From assembly GCF_040372165.1 (NCBI RefSeq), contig NZ_BAABWG010000002.1, positions 773,750 to 837,749 on the forward strand: DNA of 64,000 nt, written 5' to 3'. Source of the stretch: Hydrogenophaga sp040372165. GTDB lineage: Bacteria > Pseudomonadota > Gammaproteobacteria > Burkholderiales > Burkholderiaceae_C. A program made the position numbers and the translations under genes. Below are positions 8,185-16,010 of the stretch, one piece after another. The notes beneath the pieces were generated by a model, which worked only from the letters and a program-made list of their open reading frames with translations, ran no database searches and had not been told where the DNA came from. Within the stretch, counting starts at the first letter, position 1. Each line of letters opens with the position of its first letter.

Positions 8185-8619
8185 ATGAACCAGAACCAGA
8201 GCGGGTTCACCAAGCAGATGGCCCGCAACATCTTCTACGGCGGCAGCATGTTTTTTGCATTGCTGTTTGCCGTCATCGTCTTTGACACGGAGAGTCGAAT
8301 ACCCGAGCGATCCAATGCGCAGGCCATCACGCCTGGCGTCATTGCGGGCAAGAAGATCTGGGAGACGCGCAATTGCATCGGCTGTCACACCTTGCTGGGG
8401 GAGGGGGCGTACTTCGCGCCCGAGCTGGGCAACGTCTACAAGCGTCGCGGCGGTGAATTCATCAAGGCCTGGATGCAGGCGCAGCCCACTGGCGCGCCAC
8501 ATCGGCGCCAGATGCCCCAGTTCAACCTGGATGACCAGCAGCTCAACGATCTGGTCGAGTTCCTCAAGTGGACCGGTGAGATCAACACCGAACAATGGCC
8601 ACCCAACATCGAAGGTTGA
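8185..8619 (+). CDS. norC: Nitric oxide reductase cytochrome c subunit
   Basis: 144 residues. NorC is the membrane-anchored cytochrome c that feeds electrons to NorB. One N-terminal anchor helix (residues about 14-33) is followed by a periplasmic domain with CIGCH (Cys64, Cys67, His68), and a RRQMPQF segment likely giving the axial methionine. GEGAYFAPELGNVY is a characteristic NorC segment. GGAGG precedes the ATG. norB follows after 32 bp. Confidence 0.96.
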   Translation: MNQNQSGFTKQMARNIFYGGSMFFALLFAVIVFDTESRIPERSNAQAITPGVIAGKKIWETRNCIGCHTLLGEGAYFAPELGNVYKRRGGEFIKAWMQAQPTGAPHRRQMPQFNLDDQQLNDLVEFLKWTGEINTEQWPPNIEG

Positions 8620-8651
8620 TCGACACCGAAGGCTGACAGGAGAAAACCACC

Positions 8652-10118
8652 ATGACCATAACCACTCTCAAGTACCAGAGCCAGTCGGTGTCGAAGTTGT
8701 ACTTCATCGCCGCCATGCTGCTCTTTGCCGGCCAGGTGATCTTTGGCATCACGCTGGGCCTGCAATACGTCGTTGGGGATCTGTTCTTTCCCTACATTCC
8801 ATTCAACGTGGCCCGCATGGTCCACACCAATCTGCTCATCGTCTGGCTGCTCTTTGGCTTCATGGGCGCGGCCTACTACCTTGTTCCGGAAGAATCCGAA
8901 ACCGAGCTCTATAGCCCACTGCTTGCCAAAGTCCTGTTCTGGGTCTTCTTGGTGGCCGGCGCGCTGACCATCGTGGGCTACCTCACGGTGCCCTACGCCA
9001 AGCTCGCCGAGCTCACCGGCAATGATCTGCTGCAGACCATGGGACGCGAGTTTCTCGAACAGCCACTGCCGACGAAGATCGGTATCGTGATCGTTGCGCT
9101 GGGCTTCCTGTTCAACATCAGCATGACCGTGCTCAAAGGCCGCAAGACCGCCATCTCGGTGGTGCTTCTGATGGGTCTGTGGGGGCTGGCTCTGTTCTTC
9201 CTGTTCAGCTTCGTCAACCCGCACAACCTGGTGCGCGACAAGATGTATTGGTGGTTCGTCGTCCACCTCTGGGTGGAAGGCGTGTGGGAGCTGATCCTGG
9301 GCGCGCTGCTGGCCTACGTTCTGGTCAAGGTCACCGGGGTTGACCGTGAGGTCATCGACAAGTGGCTGTACGTGATCATCGCGTTTGCGTTGATGACCGG
9401 CATCCTGGGCACGGGCCACCACTTCTTCTTCATTGGCCTGCCCGGCTACTGGCAGTGGATCGGCTCGATCTTCTCGGCCATGGAACCCATCCCCTTCTTC
9501 ATGATGACCGTGTTCGCCTTCAACATGGTGCAGCGCCGTCGACGTGATCACCCCAATCAGGCAGCAGTCCTCTGGGCCGTCGGCACTGCAGTGCTGGGCT
9601 TCCTGGGCGCCGGCTTGTGGGGCTTCATCCACACGCTGAGTCCGGTCAACTACTACACGCATGGCTCACAAATCACGGCAGCCCACGGCCACCTGGCTTT
9701 CTACGGCGCATATGTGCTGGTGGTGATCACCCTGATCAGCTATGCCATGCCCACGCTGCGGGGACGCATCGCCAACAGCCGCAAAGCGCAATCTGCGGAG
9801 ATGTGGAGCTTCTGGATCATGACGGTTGGCATGGCTGTGATGGTGCTGGCCCTGACCGGTGCCGGCATCCTTCAGGTGTGGCTGCAGCGCATGCCCACAG
9901 AAGGCGCCATGAGCTTCATGGCGACACAAGACCAATTGGCTTTCTTCTACTGGACGCGTATCGCTGGTGGCGTGATCTTCCTGATCGGCCAGTTGCTGTA
10001 CTTTGCAAGCTTCTTCATCGGGGGTGACCCGGTGACGGTTGAGGACACGCCTCGCGTCGTCAACGGGGGTGGTGGCGGTGGCGGCATACTCGGCGCCAGC
10101 CCAGCGCAACGCGCCTGA
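8652..10118 (+). CDS. norB: Nitric oxide reductase large subunit
   Basis: 488 residues and twelve expected membrane helices. NorB reduces two NO to N2O at a heme b3 / non-heme FeB site. Visible ligands are His58 and His347 (heme b), His345 (heme b3), and His205, His256 and His257 with Glu209 for FeB; these match Pseudomonas NorB with an offset of two. The C-terminus is longer than usual and carries seven consecutive glycines in a short tail after the last helix. It lies 15 bp before norQ. Confidence 0.97.
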   Translation: MTITTLKYQSQSVSKLYFIAAMLLFAGQVIFGITLGLQYVVGDLFFPYIPFNVARMVHTNLLIVWLLFGFMGAAYYLVPEESETELYSPLLAKVLFWVFLVAGALTIVGYLTVPYAKLAELTGNDLLQTMGREFLEQPLPTKIGIVIVALGFLFNISMTVLKGRKTAISVVLLMGLWGLALFFLFSFVNPHNLVRDKMYWWFVVHLWVEGVWELILGALLAYVLVKVTGVDREVIDKWLYVIIAFALMTGILGTGHHFFFIGLPGYWQWIGSIFSAMEPIPFFMMTVFAFNMVQRRRRDHPNQAAVLWAVGTAVLGFLGAGLWGFIHTLSPVNYYTHGSQITAAHGHLAFYGAYVLVVITLISYAMPTLRGRIANSRKAQSAEMWSFWIMTVGMAVMVLALTGAGILQVWLQRMPTEGAMSFMATQDQLAFFYWTRIAGGVIFLIGQLLYFASFFIGGDPVTVEDTPRVVNGGGGGGGILGASPAQRA

Positions 10119-10133
10119 TGGAGAGCACACGCC

Positions 10134-10949
10134 ATGGACCACAGTGAACTCACCCGGCTGGCTGCAACGCCTCCCTTCTACGCCCCACAAGGGCAAGAAG
10201 AGTCGATCTTCGAACACGCGCATGCGCAGAGTCTGCCGGTGCTGATCAAAGGGCCAACCGGTTGCGGAAAAACCCGCTTCGTGGAGCACATGGCGGCTCG
10301 CCTGGGGCGGCCTCTCATCACCATCAGTTGCCATGATGACCTCAGTGCAGCTGACCTGGTTGGTCGCCATCTGCTGGGCACGCAAGGGACTGTGTGGGTG
10401 GACGGACCACTCACACGGGCTGTTCGGCAAGGGGCCATCTGCTACCTCGACGAAGTGGTGGAGGCCCGCAAGGACACCACGGTCGTGCTGCATCCGCTGG
10501 CCGATGACCGCCGTGTGCTTCCTATCGAGCGCACCGGTGAGCAGGTGGCCGCCGCGCCTGGCTTCATGCTGGTGGTCAGCTACAACCCCGGCTACCAGAA
10601 CCTGCTCAAGAGCCTCAAACCCAGTACGCGCCAGCGCTTCGTGGCCATGACGTTCTCCTACCCTGAGGCGGCTGTCGAACAGCGCATCGTGGAGCAGGAA
10701 GCCGGCGTTGATTTCCAGGTGGCCGCGCAACTGGTGCAGTTGGCAGTGGCGCTGCGGCGCCTGACCGATCATGACCTGGAGGAGACAGCCAGCACTCGAT
10801 TGCTGGTGATGGCCGGCCGCCTGCACCGAAGCGGATTGCCGCTGCTGCAGGCGTGCCAGGCGGCCATCGTGGACGCCCTGACCGATGATGGAGATACCGC
10901 CGAAGCCCTGGGCGAAGTGGTGCGGGCCGTCATTGGCATTACGGCCTGA
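10134..10949 (+). CDS. norQ: MoxR-type AAA ATPase for NO reductase activation
   Basis: 271 residues of the CbbQ/NirQ/NorQ subgroup of MoxR AAA+ ATPases. Walker A is GPTGCGKT (residues 40-47) and Walker B is ICYLDE (about 102-107). The segment NPGYQNLLKSLKPSTRQRF carries the sensor asparagine and arginine-finger region of the family. NorQ works with NorD, a VWA protein encoded one gene downstream, to remodel NorCB, probably for FeB insertion. Cytoplasmic. Confidence 0.94.
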   Translation: MDHSELTRLAATPPFYAPQGQEESIFEHAHAQSLPVLIKGPTGCGKTRFVEHMAARLGRPLITISCHDDLSAADLVGRHLLGTQGTVWVDGPLTRAVRQGAICYLDEVVEARKDTTVVLHPLADDRRVLPIERTGEQVAAAPGFMLVVSYNPGYQNLLKSLKPSTRQRFVAMTFSYPEAAVEQRIVEQEAGVDFQVAAQLVQLAVALRRLTDHDLEETASTRLLVMAGRLHRSGLPLLQACQAAIVDALTDDGDTAEALGEVVRAVIGITA

Positions 10950-10966
10950 GCACGAAGGTTTCAGCG

Positions 10967-11956
10967 GTGGTGCTGTTGGACTCCTCTGCGGTCACCCGCT
11001 TGCAGCGCCGCCGCCTTTTCTTTCAACTGGGCTTCTTTGCCTTGTTTCTGCTGGCGCCGGCGCTTAACCTGCTTCGGTTCGACCTCAATGAAACCCAGTT
11101 GTGGTTTCTGGGGCAGCGGTGGAGTCTTGGCATAGATGCATTCCGTGCAGGCGAGATATCTGCCACGGAGGCAGCCCTGCATATCGTGACCCGGGCATTT
11201 CTCCCGGCCATGGCTGTTGTCGGCACATTTCTGGCTGTGGCCTGGCGCTATGGGCGTCTGTATTGCGGCTGGCTTTGCCCTCACTTCACGCTGGTAGAGA
11301 TGCTCAATCAGGTGCTGTACCGCGCCAGTGGCCGTTTCAGTGTCTGGGAAAAACGCGGTCCAGTGGATGCGAAGGTTGAACCCTCGGCCAAGTGGTGGCC
11401 AGTGTTTTTCATGCTTTGCCTGATGTTTGGATTCGCTTGGGCCATCACCTTGCTGACCTATCTTTTGCCGCCTGCCGAGGTCTGGGGCAACCTCATGCGA
11501 GGGACGGCCACCCCTAACCAGGCGCGATTTCTCCTTGCTGGCACGCTGGTGTTCACATTGGAGTTCGCGTTTGCGCGCCATCTCTTCTGTCGCTTTGGGT
11601 GTGCCGTGGGTTTTTTCCAGAGTCTGGTATGGATGGCCAACCCCAAGGGCATGGTGGTGGCGTTCGATCGTGCCCGTGCCCGTGATTGTCGAAGCTGCCA
11701 CACCGACCGGTTTTCGCATGGCGCTGCATGTGACAACGGATGCCCCATGCGCCTGCACCCACGCAACATCAAACGCATGATGTTTTCCTGCGTCCAGTGT
11801 GGGCAGTGTCTGGATGCCTGCGATGAATCACAGCAGGTCGAACAGGGAAGAGCGCCACTGCTGACATGGAAAATCGATGCTGACGCTGTGCGCGAGACCT
11901 TGCGCCAGCGCCGATCGGATCAGCAAGCGCGTGAACAACAGAAAGAGGTAGGCTGA
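10967..11956 (+). CDS. CcoG/RdxA-like membrane polyferredoxin in the nor operon
   Basis: 329 residues. Four membrane helices are visible at about 18-36, 78-94, 144-168 and 187-206. Helix-linked cysteine pairs CGWLCPHF (Cys100, Cys104) and CRFGC (Cys208, Cys212) match CcoG, the cupric reductase of cbb3 oxidase assembly. The C-terminal ferredoxin part has CVQCGQCLDACD (Cys275, 278, 281, 285) as in CcoG. The other cluster reads C-x2-C-x10-C-x3-CP (Cys241, 244, 255, 259), with eight residues more than usual between the second and third cysteines. The C-terminal Ig-like domain of CcoG is missing. It starts at a GTG 17 bp after norQ and its stop overlaps norD, so it is part of the operon. Its role is unknown; redox support for NO reductase assembly is an inference. 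Confidence 0.8.
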   Translation: MVLLDSSAVTRLQRRRLFFQLGFFALFLLAPALNLLRFDLNETQLWFLGQRWSLGIDAFRAGEISATEAALHIVTRAFLPAMAVVGTFLAVAWRYGRLYCGWLCPHFTLVEMLNQVLYRASGRFSVWEKRGPVDAKVEPSAKWWPVFFMLCLMFGFAWAITLLTYLLPPAEVWGNLMRGTATPNQARFLLAGTLVFTLEFAFARHLFCRFGCAVGFFQSLVWMANPKGMVVAFDRARARDCRSCHTDRFSHGAACDNGCPMRLHPRNIKRMMFSCVQCGQCLDACDESQQVEQGRAPLLTWKIDADAVRETLRQRRSDQQAREQQKEVG

Positions 11957-13803
11957 TGGAAGAGTGGGTAGGCTTTCAATGGCATCGTTTCATCGACAAA
12001 GTCGCGCGGCGTGACCATCCTGAAGCCGAAGTGTGTCTTGGCGATGTTCAGCGCAGCATCGGCATGCTGTTCCGGGCCGGCGGTGGCGCCCATGGCGTGC
12101 GTGTGGCGCCAGGCAGCGAACGGACGCACCGGTCGCATCGCCGTTGGCTCGAACGTGTTGCCGGTCGGGTCGATCGGGCCGCCACCGCACGGTTGGAGCC
12201 CGACGTGCTCTCACTGCCGGCCCAGTTATCGGTTTTCACCGAGCGTTCGCTCAATCGCTCGCTCTATCTCTGGCTGGCAGCCATGGCTGCGGTTCATGAC
12301 AACTCCGGTGACTGGGTGGCAGACAATGTTCGGGCTACGCAGTCCGTGCTCGCCATGTTTCCCGGGCTTCGAGGGCAGTACCAGGAGCTGCGGCAAGCCC
12401 ATCTGGCACTCCGGCCTGACCCTTCCAAGCTTTCGCGCCAGCAAGCGTCGGCAGAACTGACTGTGCAAGAGGCATTGCGAACAGGTGTGGCACCTGTTGG
12501 CGCTGGCAGCGTGAATGCAGAAGACGTCGCGCCGGTTTGGCTTTGGCTGGAATCGAGCGAAGCAGCACATCCTGGTATGGCCTTCGGCCAACCCCGAGGG
12601 GGAGAGGGCGAGCAAGGGACAAGCGAGACCAACCCAAGTCAGGGTGATGGGAAACGCAGACGCGCTCGTCGCGTGAAGGATGAGCGCGACAAGGCTCCAT
12701 TGATGATGTTCTTTCGCGCTGAATCCATCCTGTCATGGGGTGAATTCGTCAAAGTCAATCGCGCCAGTGACGAAGACCCGAATGACAATGCGTCACAGGT
12801 CGCCAATGACATGGATGAACTCTCTGTTGCCAGCGGCGACGCCACCACCGCCGGGTCAGTGCGATTCGATCTGGACTTGCCCAGTGCCGCAGCAGACGAC
12901 CTGCCATTGGGGCCTGGGCAGCGCTTTCCGGAGTGGAACTGGAAGCAAGGCCGCCTGCTGCCCGATCACTGCGCCATTCAGGAGCTGCGAAGCCTGCCAT
13001 CTGAGCCCTTCAACCCCAGCCTTGCTCTTCGTACCACGGCCCGACGTGTGCGCCGGCGGATGGAGGTACTCAGGGCGGCTCCTCAATGGCTGAGACACCA
13101 GGCAGACGGCGATGAGCTGGATCTGGACGCAGTGGTTCACCACGAGGTGGCTCGCATGGGCGGTGAAGTGGTCACCGCCAGCCCATCCGTCTACAGGAGG
13201 CAGTCGAAGGAGCAACGTGACCTGGCGACGCTGCTTCTGGCCGACCTTTCCCTGTCCACGGACGCATATGCCTCGCAAACCCAGCGTGTCATCGATGTGA
13301 TCCGTGACGGTCTCTATGTCTTTGGTGAATCACTGCACGCTGCGGGTGATCCCTTTTCGGTGCTCGGCTTCTCGTCGGTTCGCCGCCAGAATGTGCGGGT
13401 CCATCGAATCAAGGGCTTCGACGATCGGTGGGATAGCGCTACACGTGACAGAGTCGGGGCCATCAAGCCCGGCTACTACACACGCATGGGTGCCGCCATC
13501 CGCTTTGCGTCGGCACAATTGAGCAAACGTCCGGAGCGGCAAAAGCTGTTGCTGGTGCTCACCGATGGCAAACCCAATGATCTGGATGTCTACGAAGGGC
13601 GCTATGGTCTTGAAGACACGCGCCATGCGATTTTGGAAGCGCGCACACAAGGGTTGACGCCGTTCTGCATCACCATTGATGAGACGGCCAACGACTACTT
13701 GCCCATGCTGTTCGGCCACAACGGCTACGCGCTGGTGCGCCAGCCGCAAGATCTGGCTCAGCGCTTGACGCAGGCTTATCTTCAACTGCGCCGTCAGACC
13801 TGA
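11956..13803 (+). CDS. norD: VWA-domain NO reductase activation protein NorD
   Basis: 615 residues. NorD is the adaptor that links the NorQ ATPase to NorCB. A C-terminal von Willebrand A domain (about 420-615) has the MIDAS motif DLSLS (430-434) and a later LTDGKPND segment. The middle (about 215-300) is a low-complexity hydrophilic region rich in Gly, Glu and Asp. The ATG shares one base with the preceding stop. The protein is cytoplasmic or membrane-peripheral. Confidence 0.94.
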   Translation: MEEWVGFQWHRFIDKVARRDHPEAEVCLGDVQRSIGMLFRAGGGAHGVRVAPGSERTHRSHRRWLERVAGRVDRAATARLEPDVLSLPAQLSVFTERSLNRSLYLWLAAMAAVHDNSGDWVADNVRATQSVLAMFPGLRGQYQELRQAHLALRPDPSKLSRQQASAELTVQEALRTGVAPVGAGSVNAEDVAPVWLWLESSEAAHPGMAFGQPRGGEGEQGTSETNPSQGDGKRRRARRVKDERDKAPLMMFFRAESILSWGEFVKVNRASDEDPNDNASQVANDMDELSVASGDATTAGSVRFDLDLPSAAADDLPLGPGQRFPEWNWKQGRLLPDHCAIQELRSLPSEPFNPSLALRTTARRVRRRMEVLRAAPQWLRHQADGDELDLDAVVHHEVARMGGEVVTASPSVYRRQSKEQRDLATLLLADLSLSTDAYASQTQRVIDVIRDGLYVFGESLHAAGDPFSVLGFSSVRRQNVRVHRIKGFDDRWDSATRDRVGAIKPGYYTRMGAAIRFASAQLSKRPERQKLLLVLTDGKPNDLDVYEGRYGLEDTRHAILEARTQGLTPFCITIDETANDYLPMLFGHNGYALVRQPQDLAQRLTQAYLQLRRQT

Positions 13804-13833
13804 TCGTCTGGGCATGAGGCAAACGTCAGGGAA

Positions 13834-13851
13834 GTGACTCCTTTCTGTCAC
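13834..13851. promoter_or_regulatory. Inverted repeat upstream of the Dnr-type regulator
   Basis: GTGAC and GTCAC are separated by 8 bp, 53 bp before the regulator start. The spacing does not fit Crp (TGTGA-N6-TCACA) or Fnr (TTGAT-N4-ATCAA). It may be an operator for another factor or fortuitous. No convincing -10/-35 pair was seen in the 100-bp spacer. Confidence 0.25.
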
Positions 13852-13903
13852 CCCCAGGGGTTACAGTTCAAGCCTGTTCTTTGCAGCGGATCGTCGAGCG
13901 CTT

Positions 13904-14620
13904 ATGAACCTCTCCAACTTCGATCTCCCACGGTACCTGTCGATGCTTCCACTCTTTCAGGAAATGGGAGCGCCGGAACTTCAGCGCCTGGCGCAAGGGT
14001 GTCGGCTGCGCCAGATTGGTCGTGGCGATGACGTCTTCCGCACGGGAGAGCCATGCAGTGAATTTCACGTGACGGTCTCGGGGCAGATCAAGCTGTTTGC
14101 CATTTCTCCTGCAGGGCAGGAGAAGATCATCGAAATCGTCGGTCCGGGCAATACGTTTGCAGAAGCGCTCATGTTCATGGAGCGTCCCTACATCATCAAC
14201 GCCCAGGCCCTTACAGAGACACTGCTGCTCAGCGTCAGTCGCGACGCTGTGTTGCAGGAAATTGCCAACGACAAGAATTTCTGCATGCGCATGCTCGCAG
14301 GGCTTTCTCGCCGCTTGCATGGCCTGGTCAACGACGTCCAGGCTTATTCGCTGCACAGTGGGGTCGAACGTGTCATCGGTTTTCTGCTGCGCGACGTACC
14401 CGACGATCTGCTGGCGGGCGAAGCGCCCGACGCGGCGCCCGTTCGCGTGGTCCTTCCCGTGAGCAAGGCGTCCATTGCCTCCAGGCTGTCCATGACCCCG
14501 GAGTATTTTTCGCGCGTTTTGCATGAGCTGGAGTCGAAAGGGCTCATCGAGATTGACAAACGCGACATACGAATCCCTGACCTCAAGAAGCTATCAGCAC
14601 TCACGCCGGCGCTGACCTGA
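13904..14620 (+). CDS. dnr: Crp/Fnr-family denitrification regulator (Dnr/NnrR type)
   Basis: 238 residues. An N-terminal cyclic-nucleotide-binding-type beta barrel (about 15-130, with FHVTVSGQIKLFAISPAGQE) is followed by a dimer helix and a C-terminal winged helix (SIASRLSMTPEYFSRVLHEL, about 190-210). The N-terminal cysteine cluster of oxygen-sensing Fnr is absent, which places it with the heme- or NO-responsive Dnr/NnrR group. The location after norD and the Fnr-like palindrome before norC suggest it activates the nir and nor genes. The gene name is assigned by family and context, not by a unique residue. Confidence 0.85.
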   Translation: MNLSNFDLPRYLSMLPLFQEMGAPELQRLAQGCRLRQIGRGDDVFRTGEPCSEFHVTVSGQIKLFAISPAGQEKIIEIVGPGNTFAEALMFMERPYIINAQALTETLLLSVSRDAVLQEIANDKNFCMRMLAGLSRRLHGLVNDVQAYSLHSGVERVIGFLLRDVPDDLLAGEAPDAAPVRVVLPVSKASIASRLSMTPEYFSRVLHELESKGLIEIDKRDIRIPDLKKLSALTPALT

Positions 14621-14676
14621 TCAAGCATTGCCCTGTGTTGACGCAGGCTTGGCCGCAGCCCCGTACACTTGCGCAC

Positions 14677-15774
14677 ATGCTCATTCTCGGATTCGAATCT
14701 TCCTGCGATGAAACCGGCGTGGCCCTGGTCGATGCCGGTGTCGACGGCACGCCGCGCTTGCTCGGCCATGCCTTGCACAGCCAGATCGAGATGCACCAGG
14801 CCTACGGCGGCGTGGTGCCTGAACTGGCCAGCCGCGACCACATTCGCCGGGTGCTACCACTGACCGAATCCGTTCTGTCCCAGGCTGGTGTGGGGCTGGG
14901 CGCTGTCGATGCCATCGCCTACACGCGCGGCCCTGGCTTGGCCGGTGCGTTGCTGGTGGGCTCTGGCGTGGCCTGTGCGCTGGCCATGGCCTTGGACAGA
15001 CCCGCCCATGGCATCCACCACCTGGAAGGCCATTTGCTCTCGCCTTTTCTCAGCGCCGATCCGCCATCGTTCCCGTTTGTGGCGCTGCTCGTCTCGGGCG
15101 GTCACAGCCAGCTGATGCAGGTCACGGGTGTGGGACAGTATGAATTGCTGGGTGAAACGATTGACGACGCAGCAGGCGAAGCCTTCGACAAATCGGCCAA
15201 GCTGCTCGGTCTGGGCTACCCTGGCGGTCCCGCGCTCTCTCGCATGGCGCAGTTGGGCGACCCGGAGAAATACAAGTTCCCGCGACCGCTCATGCACAGT
15301 GGCGACCTCGATTTTTCCTTTGCTGGCCTCAAGACGGCGGTGCTGACCCAGGTCAAGCGTCTGGCCAAGGTCAAGCTCGACGGGCCGGCCACCATGCATC
15401 TGGCCGACCCGCTGACCGAGCAGGAAAAGGCCGACGTGGCTGCCGGTGTTCAGGCGGCCATTGTGGAAGTGCTGGTGCGCAAGTCCATGAAAGCGCTCAA
15501 AGAGACGGGGCTGGACAGGCTGGTGGTCGCCGGTGGGGTAGGGGCCAATGCCCATTTGCGCGAGCAGCTCAATACTGCTTGCCGTGCCAAGGGCGTGCGG
15601 GTGCACTACCCGGAACTGCACCTGTGCACCGACAACGGAGCCATGATCGCTCTCGCGGCAGGGCTTCGAGCCCAGGCGGGTCTCCTCTCAGACGATGAAG
15701 ACGCCACCCGCTACGCGTTTGATGTCAGGCCGCGCTGGCCACTGGCAGATTTGGCGCCGCCGGTATCTGGCTGA
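14677..15774 (+). CDS. tsaD: tRNA N6-adenosine threonylcarbamoyltransferase
   Basis: 365 residues. TsaD transfers threonylcarbamoyl to A37 of tRNAs that read ANN codons. Visible motifs are GFESSCDETGVALVD at the N-terminus, the metal-binding HHLEGH segment (near residue 110), LVSGGHSQL, and the late AGGVGANAHLR and DNGAMIALAA. Start at ATG 14677 gives the normal family length (about 340-365). It follows the regulator by 57 bp but is a housekeeping gene and unlikely to belong functionally to denitrification. Confidence 0.96.
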   Translation: MLILGFESSCDETGVALVDAGVDGTPRLLGHALHSQIEMHQAYGGVVPELASRDHIRRVLPLTESVLSQAGVGLGAVDAIAYTRGPGLAGALLVGSGVACALAMALDRPAHGIHHLEGHLLSPFLSADPPSFPFVALLVSGGHSQLMQVTGVGQYELLGETIDDAAGEAFDKSAKLLGLGYPGGPALSRMAQLGDPEKYKFPRPLMHSGDLDFSFAGLKTAVLTQVKRLAKVKLDGPATMHLADPLTEQEKADVAAGVQAAIVEVLVRKSMKALKETGLDRLVVAGGVGANAHLREQLNTACRAKGVRVHYPELHLCTDNGAMIALAAGLRAQAGLLSDDEDATRYAFDVRPRWPLADLAPPVSG

Positions 15775-15816
15775 GCCCGCTTGCCGGCACTGGACAGGCC
15801 GGCCTGATCCGGGCCC

Positions 15817-15838
15817 GGTGCCACGCTGGCGTGGCACC
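15817..15838 (+). terminator. Perfect hairpin downstream of tsaD
   Basis: GGTGCCACG and CGTGGCACC form a perfect 9-bp stem with a CTGG loop, 43 bp after the tsaD stop. Only AA follows on the + strand, with no T tract, so intrinsic termination would be weak. It probably marks the transcript end as a stabilising 3' structure. Confidence 0.45.
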
Positions 15839-15911
15839 AATGCGGTGTTTCGATAGCAGGAAACGCTGCACCCGCCATGTTTGGCAAAGCCATACGAAGT
15901 TTCAGGCTTCT

Positions 15912-15941
15912 GTAATTATGAATTACGAGGCTTGATACAAT
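15912..15941 (+). promoter_or_regulatory. AT-rich palindrome and possible -10 before a binding-protein gene
   Basis: GTAATT-ATG-AATTAC (15912-15926) is a perfect palindrome in an otherwise GC-rich region, followed by TACAAT (15936-15941), a plausible -10 box. No good -35 box is present, which would fit an activator- or repressor-controlled promoter. The start codon of the downstream gene is 70 bp away. Confidence 0.35.
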
Positions 15942-16010
15942 CCCGGCCCGAGTCCCTCTGTTGCAATGCAGCAGTTTCGCACAAACTTCTTCAAGGAGAT
16001 GACCCAGGCC

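Noticed and set aside
14638..14669. A TTGACG and TACACT pair before tsaD as a promoter
   Set aside because: The spacer is 20 bp, too long for a standard sigma-70 promoter, and it is not supported by other signals.
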